From: Ceratopteris richardii
Lineage: Eukaryota; Streptophyta; Polypodiopsida; Polypodiales; Pteridaceae
Reading direction: 5' to 3'
Assembly: GCA_020310875.1 (NCBI GenBank)
Contig: MU260077.1
Coordinates: 609,501 to 673,500 of the forward strand
DNA: 64,000 nucleotides
Shown: positions 12,441 through 23,330 of the stretch, one piece after another
How positions within the stretch are numbered: position 1 is the first letter of the stretch
Layout: each line of letters opens with the position of its first letter
Position numbers and translations under genes: made by a program
The notes under the pieces: model-generated
Told to the model about the DNA's origin: nothing
Database searches by the model: none
The model's input: the letters and a program-made list of their open reading frames with translations, nothing else

Positions 12441-13247
12441 TAGTTGAATTTCGTGTTGATATCATTGCCAAGACACAAGTATGAATGTATAGTTGAGTTG
12501 TGTTTTGATATCATTTGGCAAGACTATAAACATTGTAATATAATAATGACTGGAGAAAAAAACTAGGCTTTCATAAAATAAACCTTATGACAAGAAAACA
12601 AGTGATCATACATCTGTTAGTGCTGAAATAAGGTAAACAAAAATTTGTCCCCTTCACATAAAGCAAGTTCTTAAAGTTATCACAGCAAGGGCATGAAGCG
12701 GCAAAAGGAGGCAAGAAAGGAAAATCGTATAGGAAAGGTCACATCACAGAATCTAGAGCCACATAATAAGGAGAGAAAATATATTAAAAGCTCTTGGAAA
12801 ATTTAAAAACGAGTCGAAGAAGAAATACTTACTCGATGAAATGTCATTATTAAACTCTGCATGGAATACCAAGTACCATCCAAGGGCCAGATAATGGTGA
12901 TGACATGGAAAATTGTGCGTTTAGAAAGACCAAAAATAAGATTTAGTAAAGGATCAAAATGTGTTGAAGGGTCATGTGTCTTCTTTAAGCTTTGCAATAA
13001 TCTAAATCTACAAAAAACCATTGGAATTGATTGTCATTGATAAAGTAACTACACGTTTAATTGCAAAGACAGAAGTTTCGATCCACTCAATTGGAAAGTT
13101 GATGATGTCTTTTTTTAGCATTATATTGGATTAAGATTAAGTGAGTATTTTACCTTTTTTCTTTCTATTCGTTCCATTTTTCATCCATCATGAACCCTTT
13201 CTTATAGATTAGAAACTTTTTCTCTTATATCTCCTTCTCCATTCTTT
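12441..13247. other. AT-rich stretch, no gene assigned (B: 31206-32024)
   Basis: Nothing recognisable. A minus-strand frame at 12803-13021 (113 residues at 31457-31798 in B) is not open to the same extent in both copies and has no domain. The stretch ends at the 3-bp duplication flanking the CACTA transposon. Confidence 0.5.
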
Positions 13248-13250
13248 CAA

Positions 13251-13275
13251 CACTACAACATATCGAGGGAATATC
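13251..13275 (+). repeat. Left terminal inverted repeat of CACTA-A
   Basis: It begins CACTACAACA, the canonical CACTA start, and pairs with 20348-20372 with three mismatches. Confidence 0.88.
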
Positions 13276-13423
13276 GACGGTCAGTGTACCCACTGGCAGC
13301 TGTCGGCGTCGGTATACTCCTCGGAGAATTTGGGAAAGGCGCTTTGCCTCGGAAACAAAGCGTCGGCATAAGCGTCGGTATATGTGTCGGTATACGCGTC
13401 TATAATTTGCTGAAACTACCGAC
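13276..13423. repeat. CACTA left subterminal repeat region (continues at 15849-15880; B: 32053-32230)
   Basis: A GC-richer stretch packed with variants of GTCGGTATA and GCGTCGG in both orientations (for example gcgtcggtatatgtgtcggtatacgcgtc). Such subterminal motif clusters are where the TNPA/TNP1-type protein binds in characterised CACTA elements; that role is inferred here. Confidence 0.6.
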
Positions 13424-13427
13424 ACGT

Positions 13428-15844
13428 TGTCGTCAGGATTTGAATTCAAAGATTGATAGTCAAGTAGGAGACACTATTTTAAAGCTTCGTTGAAGGTAAA
13501 TACAAAGGTAATATCCAATAAACGGAAAAAGGTCTTTGAAGGGATACTCGTGTGATATCTATGTTTAACTGTAAGTCTTATTACACAGAGACAAGGTATG
13601 ATCGATTTGCATTAGATGCGTTTGTTGAGAATACGCATTGGTACCTTTTATATGTGAATGTGCACGTGCATCTAAATATATATGTGTGTGTACTATTTTG
13701 GCAACGCATGCAGAGGAGAGAGAAGGGGAAAAACTCCTGTGGCGAGCGCTATCACAAGAAGAACGGAGAACAATCACAAGGGGCGGTTTTCATCTCGCGA
13801 AGAAGACATGATACTTCTGTTGTGTCTCGGTCGTCTCCAGAAAAACACAGAAGTTGCAAGTTTATGACATGGAATTCCGAACCTGAGGAAGACAAGCAGT
13901 AGCACAGATCGCAATGCATAAGGACATATTATGTGCTCATTCTTAAAAGTCTGCTTCATAGCTGTTGTCGAAAGAGAAGAGAAGGGAAAAGGTCACACAT
14001 GAGAAGTGTCGAAATGAAAGAAGTGCGCATGCATGCAGAGGGGTGAATCAGATCACTTAATCAATGGGAACTCTTTGATTGTAATTGGGTAGATCTCTGA
14101 GGCCTGAAGAGGAGAGAGGTGCATGTAGAAAGGGGAGGATATTAATGCTCTACAGAGGAGAAATCGACTCACGTTTTAGGTGGAGGATTAGAGGGGTGTA
14201 CCATAATCTGACGAAGCCCTCTGAGGAGACGAATTCAGAGAATAGTCTTAAGCTGTGCTGGATGATTTGAATAGAGAGGTGGCCTTGACAATCGACAGAG
14301 GGAAAGGAAGACGAAGAAGTATTACTGTGAAGGAGATCTGCAGAAATCTAAGGAACAGAAAGGTATGTAGTAATCATCTAGCTGAGAGAAGGGAAAAACA
14401 GCCTACTCAAATTAACAGATAGCGAACAGCGCTGAATTCCATGATGTGGTGGACAACTTCGAAGTATTCTTCTCTCACAAATTTGATGGGATCGAGCTTG
14501 TAAGTTTGATTTATGCATTAAATAATGAAAAATCTTCTAAACTTCAATGTAAGTATTCGTCTTTGTCGGAAATCAAATCGCTTCTGAGTCAATCAATCTG
14601 CCTATCGCATGATTCTGTGACATGTTGATCATGGCTTTTAATAGAAATTATTCTCAGTAATCCAATAGACCATGCTGTTTTCTGTTTTGTTTCTTTCAGC
14701 GAGATATATTTAAATTGCTTTACCGACAGAAACAATGGAATCCAGGTGTCTGTCAATGTGAAACTTGTGCAGCAGCATGATTGATATTGCATCGAAACAT
14801 TATACAAAAATAAATATGCAAACTAATGTTGTTTGATATGTGTATTATGTGGATTTTTTTTTTTGATGCAAATTGCAGTCATGTGAGATGAAAGGAGAAG
14901 CTTAACAATAACTTCGATTGTTCACATAGAGATAAATTTTGCGCAAATATTGTTTTCAATTGTTCTCATTATTTTTGATTGTTCGGAAATACTGTTTGTT
15001 GTTGTTTTGGACGAGATTCATCGACCAGGAAAATATTTCTTCAGCAATTCACCGCCAATCAAATTGTTGAAATGCTTCGCCCTTGAACCAAACCAAATGA
15101 AAGTGAAATTAACCAGGAAGAATTGAGACTGAAATCAATTGCAGATCTTTTTTTTCTTTTTTTTGCATGGGCATGAATGGGTTTTTCCACGTCCTCACTA
15201 TTGCTTTGCTGTGCTCGTAATTTCTTCTAGAAGATTTTAAGCAGCTGGCTTACGAACAAACTTGCATTAATTTTCTTCTACTGTTTTGGTTGGATCGTAT
15301 GAATAGTTTCATTTTTGTACTTACTCTAGCACAAAGAAGTCAATCTACGGATTCTCTACTTGTATAGCACTATGGTTTAAACTCTGATTCGTTGTATGTT
15401 TGGGAATGAATTTGCTAATTGGACGTCCTTTGTGACTAAGGCATTTTATCTATGCAAATGGATTGTTCGTCTTTGCCTTATAGCATTTGATTTCGGTAAT
15501 AGAAAAGGGTTGTTTGAACCATGATCGAGGATGTTTTACAATGAAATAAACTAATATTGCTTTGTAGGGCAAGTCATAATGCAAGAGATCATGAGGGATG
15601 TAGATGACTATAGGTTGTCGTGCCTACAAGAGCATCACTTATATCATGTACAGAACGGAGAAAAACCATTGGAAGTTTATACGGGAAGGATCAATATTAT
15701 TTAATGCTTATTAGAGATCTGACATTAACAAGGTTGAACAATAGGATGCATGCCCTTTAAGGTTCAAGATGAGACGACAAGACTACCTAAAGATTTCATT
15801 CAATGGTACTTAGTTCCACCCTCCTTTCTAAGAAACCGACGACA
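13428..15844. mobile_element. Solo LTR inserted in CACTA-A (related to the element-1 family)
   Basis: A 2417-base block begins TGTCGTC and ends GACGACA (TG...CA), and is flanked by direct ACGT at 13424-13427 and 15845-15848. Copy B at about 32200 has the uninterrupted site of exactly the expected length. The last bases (CTCCTTTCTAAGAAACCGACGACA pattern, written in parts: CTCCTTTCTAAGAA, CCGACGACA) resemble the end of the element-1 LTR (CTTCTTTCTATGAA, CCCCGCGACA), and the 4-base duplication is the same. No protein gene is recognised inside; small frames such as 13552-13902 have no domain. A TIR-type transposon is the alternative reading, less favoured because the TIR is only 7 bases. Confidence 0.65.
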
Positions 15845-15982
15845 ACGTATACTGACGCTTATACCGATGCTCTCTTTTTAACCGTGCTCGAACCCAAAAT
15901 TTGTTATTCAGAGCGTTTTGAATCTAGATCTTTTCCTTTCGGGTTTGCGCATGCCAACAACAGAGCTTTGTTTGTCCATTTC

Positions 15983-16142
15983 TCTCTCTCTCCCTCTCTC
16001 CCTCCCTTCCCTCCCTCTCTCTCCCTCTCTCTCTCTCTCTCCCTCTCTCTCACTATCTCTCTCTCTCTCTCTCTGTCTCCATCTGTGTCTCTCACTCTCT
16101 CTCTTTCTCCCTTTCCCTCTCCTTCTCTCTCTCTCTCTCTCT
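15983..16142. repeat. (CT)n-rich microsatellite, copy A (B: about 32334-32517 and 32714-32762)
   Basis: A CTCTCT/CCCT run of about 160 bases on the plus strand. The Ser/Leu-rich and Arg/Glu-rich frames across it are artefacts. In B a second shorter run accompanies a duplicated neighbouring segment. Confidence 0.95.
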
Positions 16143-16254
16143 AAACACACCTCTATTTTTATAGATTTGACGCTTTGGTAACTAGATCACACATATTCTA
16201 TCACTCTGTTTTCTTTCTTTATGTTTTTGCTTTTCTAATATCTTCTCTCTTTAG

Positions 16255-16349
16255 TTTTGTAAGAGATTTTTGACATCAAATCTTTGGAAATTCAGCGAAG
16301 GAGAACTTCAAGTGGATTTTGACAACTTTGATTCAAAAATTACATCAAT
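16255..16349 (+). other. Exon-like segment of the CACTA gene, copy A (B: about 32875-32970)
   Basis: A 95-base open segment is bounded by CTCTTTAG before and GTAAGTAAAACG after, good splice borders. It translates to text including LWKFSEGELQVDFDNFDS. Copy B has a diverged second version just upstream (about 32636-32712), so the exon-intron block was locally duplicated there. It may be an upstream exon of the TNP1-like gene, with the microsatellite in the following intron. The reading phase across that intron is not resolved. Confidence 0.35.
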
Positions 16350-16460
16350 GTAAGTAAAACGTATATCACTCTTTTATCTTTCTTTATATTTTTGTTTTCT
16401 AATATCTTCTCTCTTTTTTTGTTTGAGAGAGAGAGAGAGAGTGAGCGAGAGAGAAAGGGA

Positions 16461-19195
16461 TATGCATATGCATACGTGCATGCATATGCATATGCATACA
16501 TGCATGCATGCATATGCATACATGCATGCATATGCATACATGCATGCATATGCATACATGCATGCATGCATATGCAGACATGCATGCATGCATATGCAGA
16601 CATGCATGCATGCATATGCAGACATGCATGCATGCATATGCAGACATGCATGCATGCATATGCATACATGAATGCATATGCATACATGCATGCACATGCA
16701 TACATGCATGCACATGCATACACGCATGCACATGCATGCATTTATACGCATACATGCATGCATGCATACGCATACATGCATGCATGCATGCATACGCATA
16801 CATGCATGCATGCATGCATACGCATACATGCATGCATGCATATGCATACATGCATGAGGGATATGCATATGCATACATGCATGCATATGCATACATACAT
16901 GCATGCATGCATATGCATATATACATGCATGCATATATACATATGCATATATACATACATGCATGAATGCATATGAACATATACATACATGCATGCATGC
17001 ATGCATATGCATATATACATGCATGCATATATACATATGCATATATACATATGCATATATACATATGCATATATACATACATGCATGCATGTGGATATAT
17101 GCATACATGCATACATGAATTTTTATATTTTTGTATGCATACATGAATTTTTATATTTTTTATACGCATACATGCATGCATGCATAAGCATACATGCATG
17201 CATGCATATGCATACATGCATGGATGCATATGCATATATACATGCATGCATGCATATGCATATATACATGCATGCATATATACATATGCATATATACATA
17301 CATCCATGCATGCATATGCATATATACATACATGCATGCATATGGATATATACATGCATGCATGCATATTCATATATACATGCATGCATATATACATGTG
17401 CATATATACATACATGCATGCATGCATATGCATATATACATACATGCATGCATGCATATGCATACATACATACATGCATGCATATACATACATACATACA
17501 TACATACATGCATGCATGCATATGCATATATACATGCATGCATATATACATACATGCATGCATGCATATGCATATATACGTACATGCGTACATGAATTTT
17601 TATATTTTTGTATGCATACATGAATTTTTTATATTTTTTTTATACGCATACATGAATGCATGCATGCATATCCATATATACATGCATGCATGCATATGCA
17701 TACATGCATGCATGCATATGCATACATGCATGCATGCATATGCATACATGCATGCATGCATATGCATACATGCATGCATGCATATGCATACATGCATGCA
17801 TGCATATGCATACATGCATGCATGGATGCATGCATGCATATGCATATATACATGCATGCATATGCATATATACATGCATTGATGCATGCATTTTTATTTG
17901 CATGTATGCATACATATGCATGCATACATGCACGCATATGCATATGCATGCATACATGTATGCATATATACATATGCATATATACATACATGCATGCATG
18001 CATATGCATATATACATACATGCATGCATGCATATGCATACATACATACATGCATGCATGCATATGCATACATACATATATGCATGCATACATGCATGCA
18101 TATGCATCCAAACATGCATGCATATGCATATGCATACATGAATTTTTATATGCATGCATGCATATGCAGATGCAGTTGCATGCATACATGCATGCATATG
18201 CATATGCAGATGCAGATGCATGCATACATGCATGCATATGCATATGCATACATGCATGCATATGCATGCATGCATATGCATGCATGCATGCATGAGGGAT
18301 ATGCATACATGAGGGATATGCATGCATGCATGAGGGATATGAATACGTATATGTATGTATGTATACAAGCAAGCATATGCATAAGTGAATTTTTATATGC
18401 ATGCATGCATACATGCATGCATATGCATATGCATATGCATACATGCATGCATACGCATACATGAATGCATATGCATACATGCATGATGGATATGCATACA
18501 TGAATCTTTATATTTTTGTTTCCTAATATGCATATGTATATGTATATGTATATATATACATGAATGCATATGCATATGCATACATGTATGCATATACATA
18601 CATGTATATGTACATGTATGTATACAAGCAAGCATATGCATATTTATATGTATACATGTATGCATATGCATATGCATATGTATACATGAATGCATATTCA
18701 TACAAGCAAGCATATGTATATGTATATGTATACATGTATACATATACAAGCAAGCTTATGCAGATGTATACAAGCATAAGCATGCAGATGCATACAAGCA
18801 AGCATATGCATACATGAATGCATATGCATACATGAATGCATATGCATACGTGAATGCATATGCATACAAGCAAGCATATGTATATGTATATGTATACATG
18901 TATACATATACAAGCAAGCATATGCATATGTATACAAGCTTAAGCATGCATATGCATACAAGAAAGCATATGCATACATGAATGCATATGCATACAAGCA
19001 AGCATATGTATATGTATATGTATACATGTATACATATACATGCAAGCATATGCATATGTATACAAACTTAAGCATGCATATGCATACACGCAAGCATATG
19101 CATACATGAATGCATATGCATATGCATACATGAATGCATATGCATATGCATACATGAATGCATATGTATACAAGCTTAAGCATGCATATATATAC
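16461..19195. repeat. Long ATGCAT/ATATAC microsatellite array, copy A
   Basis: About 2.7 kb of ATGC, ATAC and ATAT blocks (core catgcatgcatatgcataca) in near-perfect purine-pyrimidine alternation, broken by a few gaatttttatatttttgt spacers (for example 17115, 17150, 17595, 17625, 18500). The right third is richer in tatacaagcaagcatatg units. Open frames of up to 386 codons made of Met, His, Ala, Cys, Tyr and Ile on both strands are translations of this repeat, not genes. Confidence 0.95.
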
Positions 19196-19228
19196 ATTGG
19201 ATGAGATGAGATCTTCATATTGCATCAG

Positions 19229-19856
19229 ATGGGATCTCCACCTACACCTTGGGGTGCACATGATCATGATGAATCGAAGATATATCATATCCGTAATGGA
19301 GCTCTAGTTCTGGATGCGGCGGGGAAGTCAATGCGTCAACATATACGACAACTCTATTCTATCAAATTTGGTCATTCAGTAATGTTAAAATGGACCCAAC
19401 ATGATAGAGACTCTAAAAATCATATCTCACAATTCATATATGAAGAGTACCGGCCAGCACCTGGCAATCCTATTGTGAGTTCTGATTGGATTCAACATAC
19501 AGCATGCGAGGTGATGTCACATCGACGATCGGAAGCTCGCGATGCTTTTAAAGCACGCTTACCGAAGCCTGTATGGCTAGATGCCGAGGAATGGGAATCA
19601 ATTCAGGATGAGCATGAACATACTCTGGATCGGTATCGTCAACAGAGAGATGCGGCAGCCACACGTTTAGATACGGCTGGAACGTTGCATTTAGGTAGCG
19701 GCGGATACGACAGTATGCGCTACCAATTTGTAAGTATGATGTTAATTATTGAAGTTGTTTGTGTTAAGTATATTATGTATATTCATCTAACATTTTATAT
19801 ATTTACTATAGTTGTTGGCAATGGGTCATCCTCATATGGATATCGACATGGACTGA
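19229..19856 (+). pseudogene. TNP1-like (Transposase_24-related) gene of CACTA-A, frameshifted last exon
   Basis: Exon 1 is taken from ATG 19229, just after a likely acceptor (TTGCATCAG), to 19729. A GT-AG intron of 82 bases (19730-19811) follows, and exon 2 starts LLAMG. The body (KPVWLDAEEWESIQDEHEHT ... TLHLGSGGYDSMRYQF) resembles the plant-specific Transposase_24 region of En/Spm-type accessory proteins, where a GSKSF-like motif is followed by GxxPTxxE. Compared with copy B, exon 2 lacks 19 bases after GGTCATCCT, so the frame ends early at 19856 and the PPMRTEESYRYRHR tail is lost. Family assignment is by motif memory only. The protein would act in the nucleus on CACTA ends, if made. Confidence 0.55.
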
Positions 19857-20029
19857 TTGCACTGTTAGAAGACTTAGAGGGACGCGGGGCAATCGTCTCA
19901 TGGGAGAATATTCTTGATTAGGTAAAGTTATATCTTGGTTTCGTGTTTCTAGTTGTTTTTTATAAATGTCATATTAATTGGTCTTATTTTATACCTATGT
20001 TTTGTTGCAGGATTGTAGGTGTAATTATT

Positions 20030-20215
20030 TTGATCAATGCCACAATTTTGTATCACACTCCCATACGACAATGATGAACCATAATTTTGTATTCGATTCC
20101 TATATGGAAGTGTTTTGTCACATTGCCACAATTTTGTATTACACTCCTATGTGGCAATGATGTACCATAATTTTGTATTCGTTTCCTATATGGAAGTGCT
20201 TTGCCACACTTTTGT
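20030..20215. repeat. Two-copy tandem repeat downstream of the TNP1-like gene (B: about 60945-61110)
   Basis: A unit of roughly 90 bases (gccacaattttgtatyacac ... cctatatggaagtgytttg) occurs twice in a row. It lies between the gene and the right end of the CACTA, a position typical for subterminal repeats. Confidence 0.6.
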
Positions 20216-20347
20216 ACATTTTTCATTTATGGAATATACGATTTTCTGTACATGAATCATTGTTCATTTTTGCTCATATAAGTTTATGTTTTGGTTGCCA
20301 TTAGAGTACATAACACATGTACTCAGTTGGGCAGAGTGTATTGCCTT

Positions 20348-20372
20348 GGTATACCCTCGATGTGTTGTAGTG
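20348..20372 (-). repeat. Right terminal inverted repeat of CACTA-A
   Basis: It ends TGTTGTAGTG and is followed by caa, identical to the three bases before the left end. Confidence 0.88.
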
Positions 20373-22125
20373 CAATACGTGATTGAGTGTGTAACTTTTA
20401 TGTGGAAACCTGTAGTAGAGGCCATAACATCAAGATCAAGGATCCATGTCGTGTGGTTATCAACATAAACCTCATGAATACTTTTGCATAATATATCATC
20501 AAATAATATACCTCAACTGATCCTTTGAAGGCCCCATCATATTTTTATACAAAATTCATTGTTTCACACATGACGTCAATGCAAAGTACCTTCAAATGGA
20601 ATAACTTTTCTATCTTCATAATGACATATATAAATTCAAAATGGCTTTCGTAGATACTTACAATTATATTATTTTTTATTCAAACAAGAAAGAAAGCTCA
20701 AGATACCTGCAATGTAACCTTTTACAGTACCTTCAAAAAGAAAAACTAAAAAATAGCACAACAATTCCTCCGAGCGCTTCACACGACACTATGTTTCCAT
20801 TCATGGATTCCCGTTTTTGCTTCGTAGGAGATTTCAAAGAGTGAGAATATTGGTATGACTAAAATAATAATTTTATACCCTTCTTTTTAGGGCTTTAAAT
20901 TAAAAATTTTGTACATTTTCTTCATGTAATTTATGCTCTCATTTTTTTCCAGCAAAAGAAACATCCATAACATAGCAATCAATATCAATGAGGGCAGTGC
21001 ACTTGACTTGGCACATCTAAAACTATTAACACTCGACATATTAACAAGAAAAATATTATTTTATGTCTTCAAATCACGATTTAACATTGATTTTCATCCT
21101 ATTAATACTACGTTTTATGTACATAAACATTGAAATGTACTCGTCCACAAAGGTGTATGCATGTATGTGGGTCCATCCCTGCACAAGGGAGCCCAATCAC
21201 TAAATTAAGCCATATCATGAGAAACTTTGTGATCATTCAATTTAACTTTATGATCATTCAACATGCTATATGCACATGGATTTCCGGGTGATCATGCAGC
21301 AAATTGTCATTGTACGAGTTAAATTTTTCAAGCTTTTAAAACATGGTACATATTCCAAGGTGTTCATGCGAAACCATAGTTACTTCATTTTAAGTAGGGG
21401 ACCAATTTAGAAGAATTGGCATAGTGGTGGATTTAACTTCATCATCAACACTAAATATTGATTGCTACCTTGATAGCAATGTGAAAGTGAAATCAACATC
21501 CCACATTAGTCATTCATTCATGTGAAGGTAGACAAACGCATTGATATCCGACATATAGTAGTAGTCTAATACTTGAATTCTCCTTGCATTACAAGAATGG
21601 AGAGGTAAAGTAGTATTTCATAACAGTAAGAAAAAAACAATCCTCCACAAAACAGATAGTAAATACTTTCTCAGTCATAAAGGATATGAATTTCAGTGTC
21701 CTACAAATACAAATATGTCAATGCCTACAAGAAAAAGAAGTCATATGGAAAACGAGTTTCCTATGTAAGTTCTTGCTGTACCGAAAAGGACTAGAGAGCT
21801 TAGCTAAGATTTCACTATGCAGAAGAAAGAAATCGCACAAAATAGATTTATAACAACTTGCTCGACCACATAACACATGAATCCATATTACACCTTCAAT
21901 ACGCTTCAGATGGGAGACATCAGGTTGAGGATTAAGGATTCTGTTATACACACAGAATAATAAACAAGTCCCCGCTAGAATAATAAACAAGGCCCAGCTA
22001 GAATAAATAATAAACAAGCCCCAACTAGAATAATAAACAAGTCCCAACTAACGAAAGATGAAATATGTTGCACATAACCTTGAACATAGGAGGGAGGAGA
22101 AAAAAGTGATGTTATGTGTGTGCAT

Positions 22126-22136
22126 ACACACACACA

Positions 22137-22216
<80 letters not shown>
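22126..22216. repeat. Compound (CA)n(TA)n microsatellite, copy B
   Basis: This is the counterpart of 1631-1730, with a shorter CA part (about 14 bases) and about 77 bases of TA. Confidence 0.97.
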
Positions 22217-22218
<2 letters not shown>

Positions 22219-22610
22219 CATTACTACGATATATCCAGACACTTAATTCATACATATATGTGTATTTCACCAAATTCTACTGAACTCATGCAGAAAAAAA
22301 AACGCAATGCATCTCGGTAGATAGATAGAGAGAGAGAGACAGAGAGAGAGAGACAGAGAGAGAGTTTTCTTCAAATCACAATGACATTAATCAGTTAAGG
22401 GGGGCCTGATACACTTCACCCAGAAAGAAAATCTGTCTGCAGTCTGAAAGCTCTACATATAGCGGGAACGAGGAAACAGAAATTGAGTATATGAGAAGCA
22501 TGGGATATTAGAGACCTGCATACGCTACATCTATCTGCAAGCCTCTCCAAATTGTGCGCTCACCAGAGAGAGTGGGAGAGGACCGGCACAAGGATATGTG
22601 CGACTGTAGT

Positions 22611-23195
22611 TTATTCCCTGAAAGCCTCTCCAAATTGTGCGCTCACCAGAGAGAGTGGGAGAGGACCGGCACAAGGATATGTGCGACTGTAGTTTATTCC
22701 CTGAAAGAGTAGGGCATTGGGAAACAGTGTGCACTGCCCCATTCTCGGTACGTCCACCTCCATGGCAAAGCGGTTGATCATTCCTTGATTCCACCTCCTG
22801 TCCTCGCAGCTGGCCACGACGTTGAACGCCTCACATGGACAGTTATTTCGAACACCGAAGCGGCAGATTGATGTCGTAACGTACTCATTCGTCAGCGTCA
22901 GATTGTTGAGCCCGCACTTCCGCGCTCCTTTGACTGCTTCAGGTGTCGCTCCGATCATCACCAACGCAATCAGCATCATCACTGCATACACATATGCCAC
23001 GAAGGGGAAGGGCAAGGGCAAAGGCATGAGAAGCGTTAATCGTAGGAATAACGCACGAAGGAGAATAAAGGAGATCAGTGACACACAAACAGTAATGCGT
23101 TCCATGCACGCCCTAGGAGGAGGGATGCGCTTTGACTCATTCCTTGATTTCTTAGCTGCAGAGCACATCGCTGAGCTCATCCTTAACGCTGCCAT
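22611..23195 (-). CDS. Small secreted cysteine-rich protein, copy B (splice donor changed)
   Basis: This is the paralogue of the copy-A gene with the same ATG context (MAALRMSSAMCSA at 23195). At the position of the copy-A donor, GT has become CT (minus strand CAG|CTAAG, base 23155), so the intron can no longer be removed at that site. The retained sequence stays in frame, giving a continuous 194-residue frame with an extended hydrophobic segment (LISFILLRALFLRLTLL onward). A direct duplication of about 83 bases (22540-22622 and 22623-22705 region) alters the C-terminus to GEAFRE, so the last cysteine is lost. The protein may therefore be membrane-anchored or non-functional. The untranslated leader is longer than in A. 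Confidence 0.5.
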   Translation of the reverse strand: MAALRMSSAMCSAAKKSRNESKRIPPPRACMERITVCVSLISFILLRALFLRLTLLMPLPLPFPFVAYVYAVMMLIALVMIGATPEAVKGARKCGLNNLTLTNEYVTTSICRFGVRNNCPCEAFNVVASCEDRRWNQGMINRFAMEVDVPRMGQCTLFPNALLFQGINYSRTYPCAGPLPLSLVSAQFGEAFRE

Positions 23196-23318
23196 AGTCT
23201 CTGCGGTGCCCTAACACTCACAGTCCTTTCTACGTCACAAGAAGACTGGTGTCAAACAAACAAACAGGCTCAAGAGAAACACGCTCGCCTTCAACCACAC
23301 TGAGCTCCAAAGTTTAGT

Positions 23319-23330
23319 CACTTATATATA
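23319..23330 (-). promoter_or_regulatory. TATA box of cysteine-rich gene, copy B
   Basis: The same TATATATAAGTG as in copy A lies 126 bases upstream of the ATG at 23195. The predicted leader of about 95 bases is more typical than in A, so B probably shows the ancestral promoter layout. Confidence 0.55.

Larger units (their letters stand above)
13251..20372. mobile_element. CACTA (En/Spm-type) DNA transposon, copy A
   Basis: The left end CACTACAACATATCGAGGG and the reverse complement of the right end CACTACAACACATCGAGGG match at 22 of 25 bases over the terminal repeat. The element is flanked on both sides by caa (13248-13250 and 20373-20375), the 3-bp duplication expected for CACTA elements. 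Inside are GTCGGTATA-type subterminal repeats, a solo LTR insertion, exon-like pieces, a 2.7-kb microsatellite and a TNP1-like gene near the right end. No TNP2/TNPD-type transposase is present, so it would need one in trans. About 300 bases of right subterminal sequence present in copy B are missing here. Confidence 0.88.
1..20494. repeat. Tandem segmental duplication, copy A
   Basis: The sequence at position 1 recurs nearly unchanged at 20495 and again at 61675, so the window is cut from a head-to-tail array with a unit of about 20.5 kb. Hand comparison of A and B over the first 900 bases gives roughly 1-2 % substitutions. Copy A carries a 2.4-kb solo LTR that B lacks, and about 2 kb of retroelement debris around 10-12 kb that B lacks. 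It does not carry the two large LTR elements found in B. The true duplication endpoints cannot be placed because the window starts inside the array. Confidence 0.93.

Noticed and set aside
13428-15844. TIR DNA transposon with TGTCGTC/GACGACA ends
   Set aside because: The ends fit TG...CA of an LTR, the last bases resemble the element-1 LTR end and the target duplication is the same; the 7-base inverted match is what LTR ends often show. Kept as an alternative reading only.
15803-16181. Ser/Leu-rich and Arg/Glu-rich frames at 15.8-16.2 and 32.3-32.6 kb
   Set aside because: CT microsatellite artefacts.
16399-17559. Long open frame (386 codons, minus) rich in Met, His, Cys, Tyr and Ala, with many sister frames on both strands across 16.4-19.2, 33.0-34.9 and 48.6-49.5 kb
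   Set aside because: It is a translation of ATGCAT/ATATAC microsatellite DNA. All frames on both strands are open for the same reason, and the content changes freely between copies A and B.
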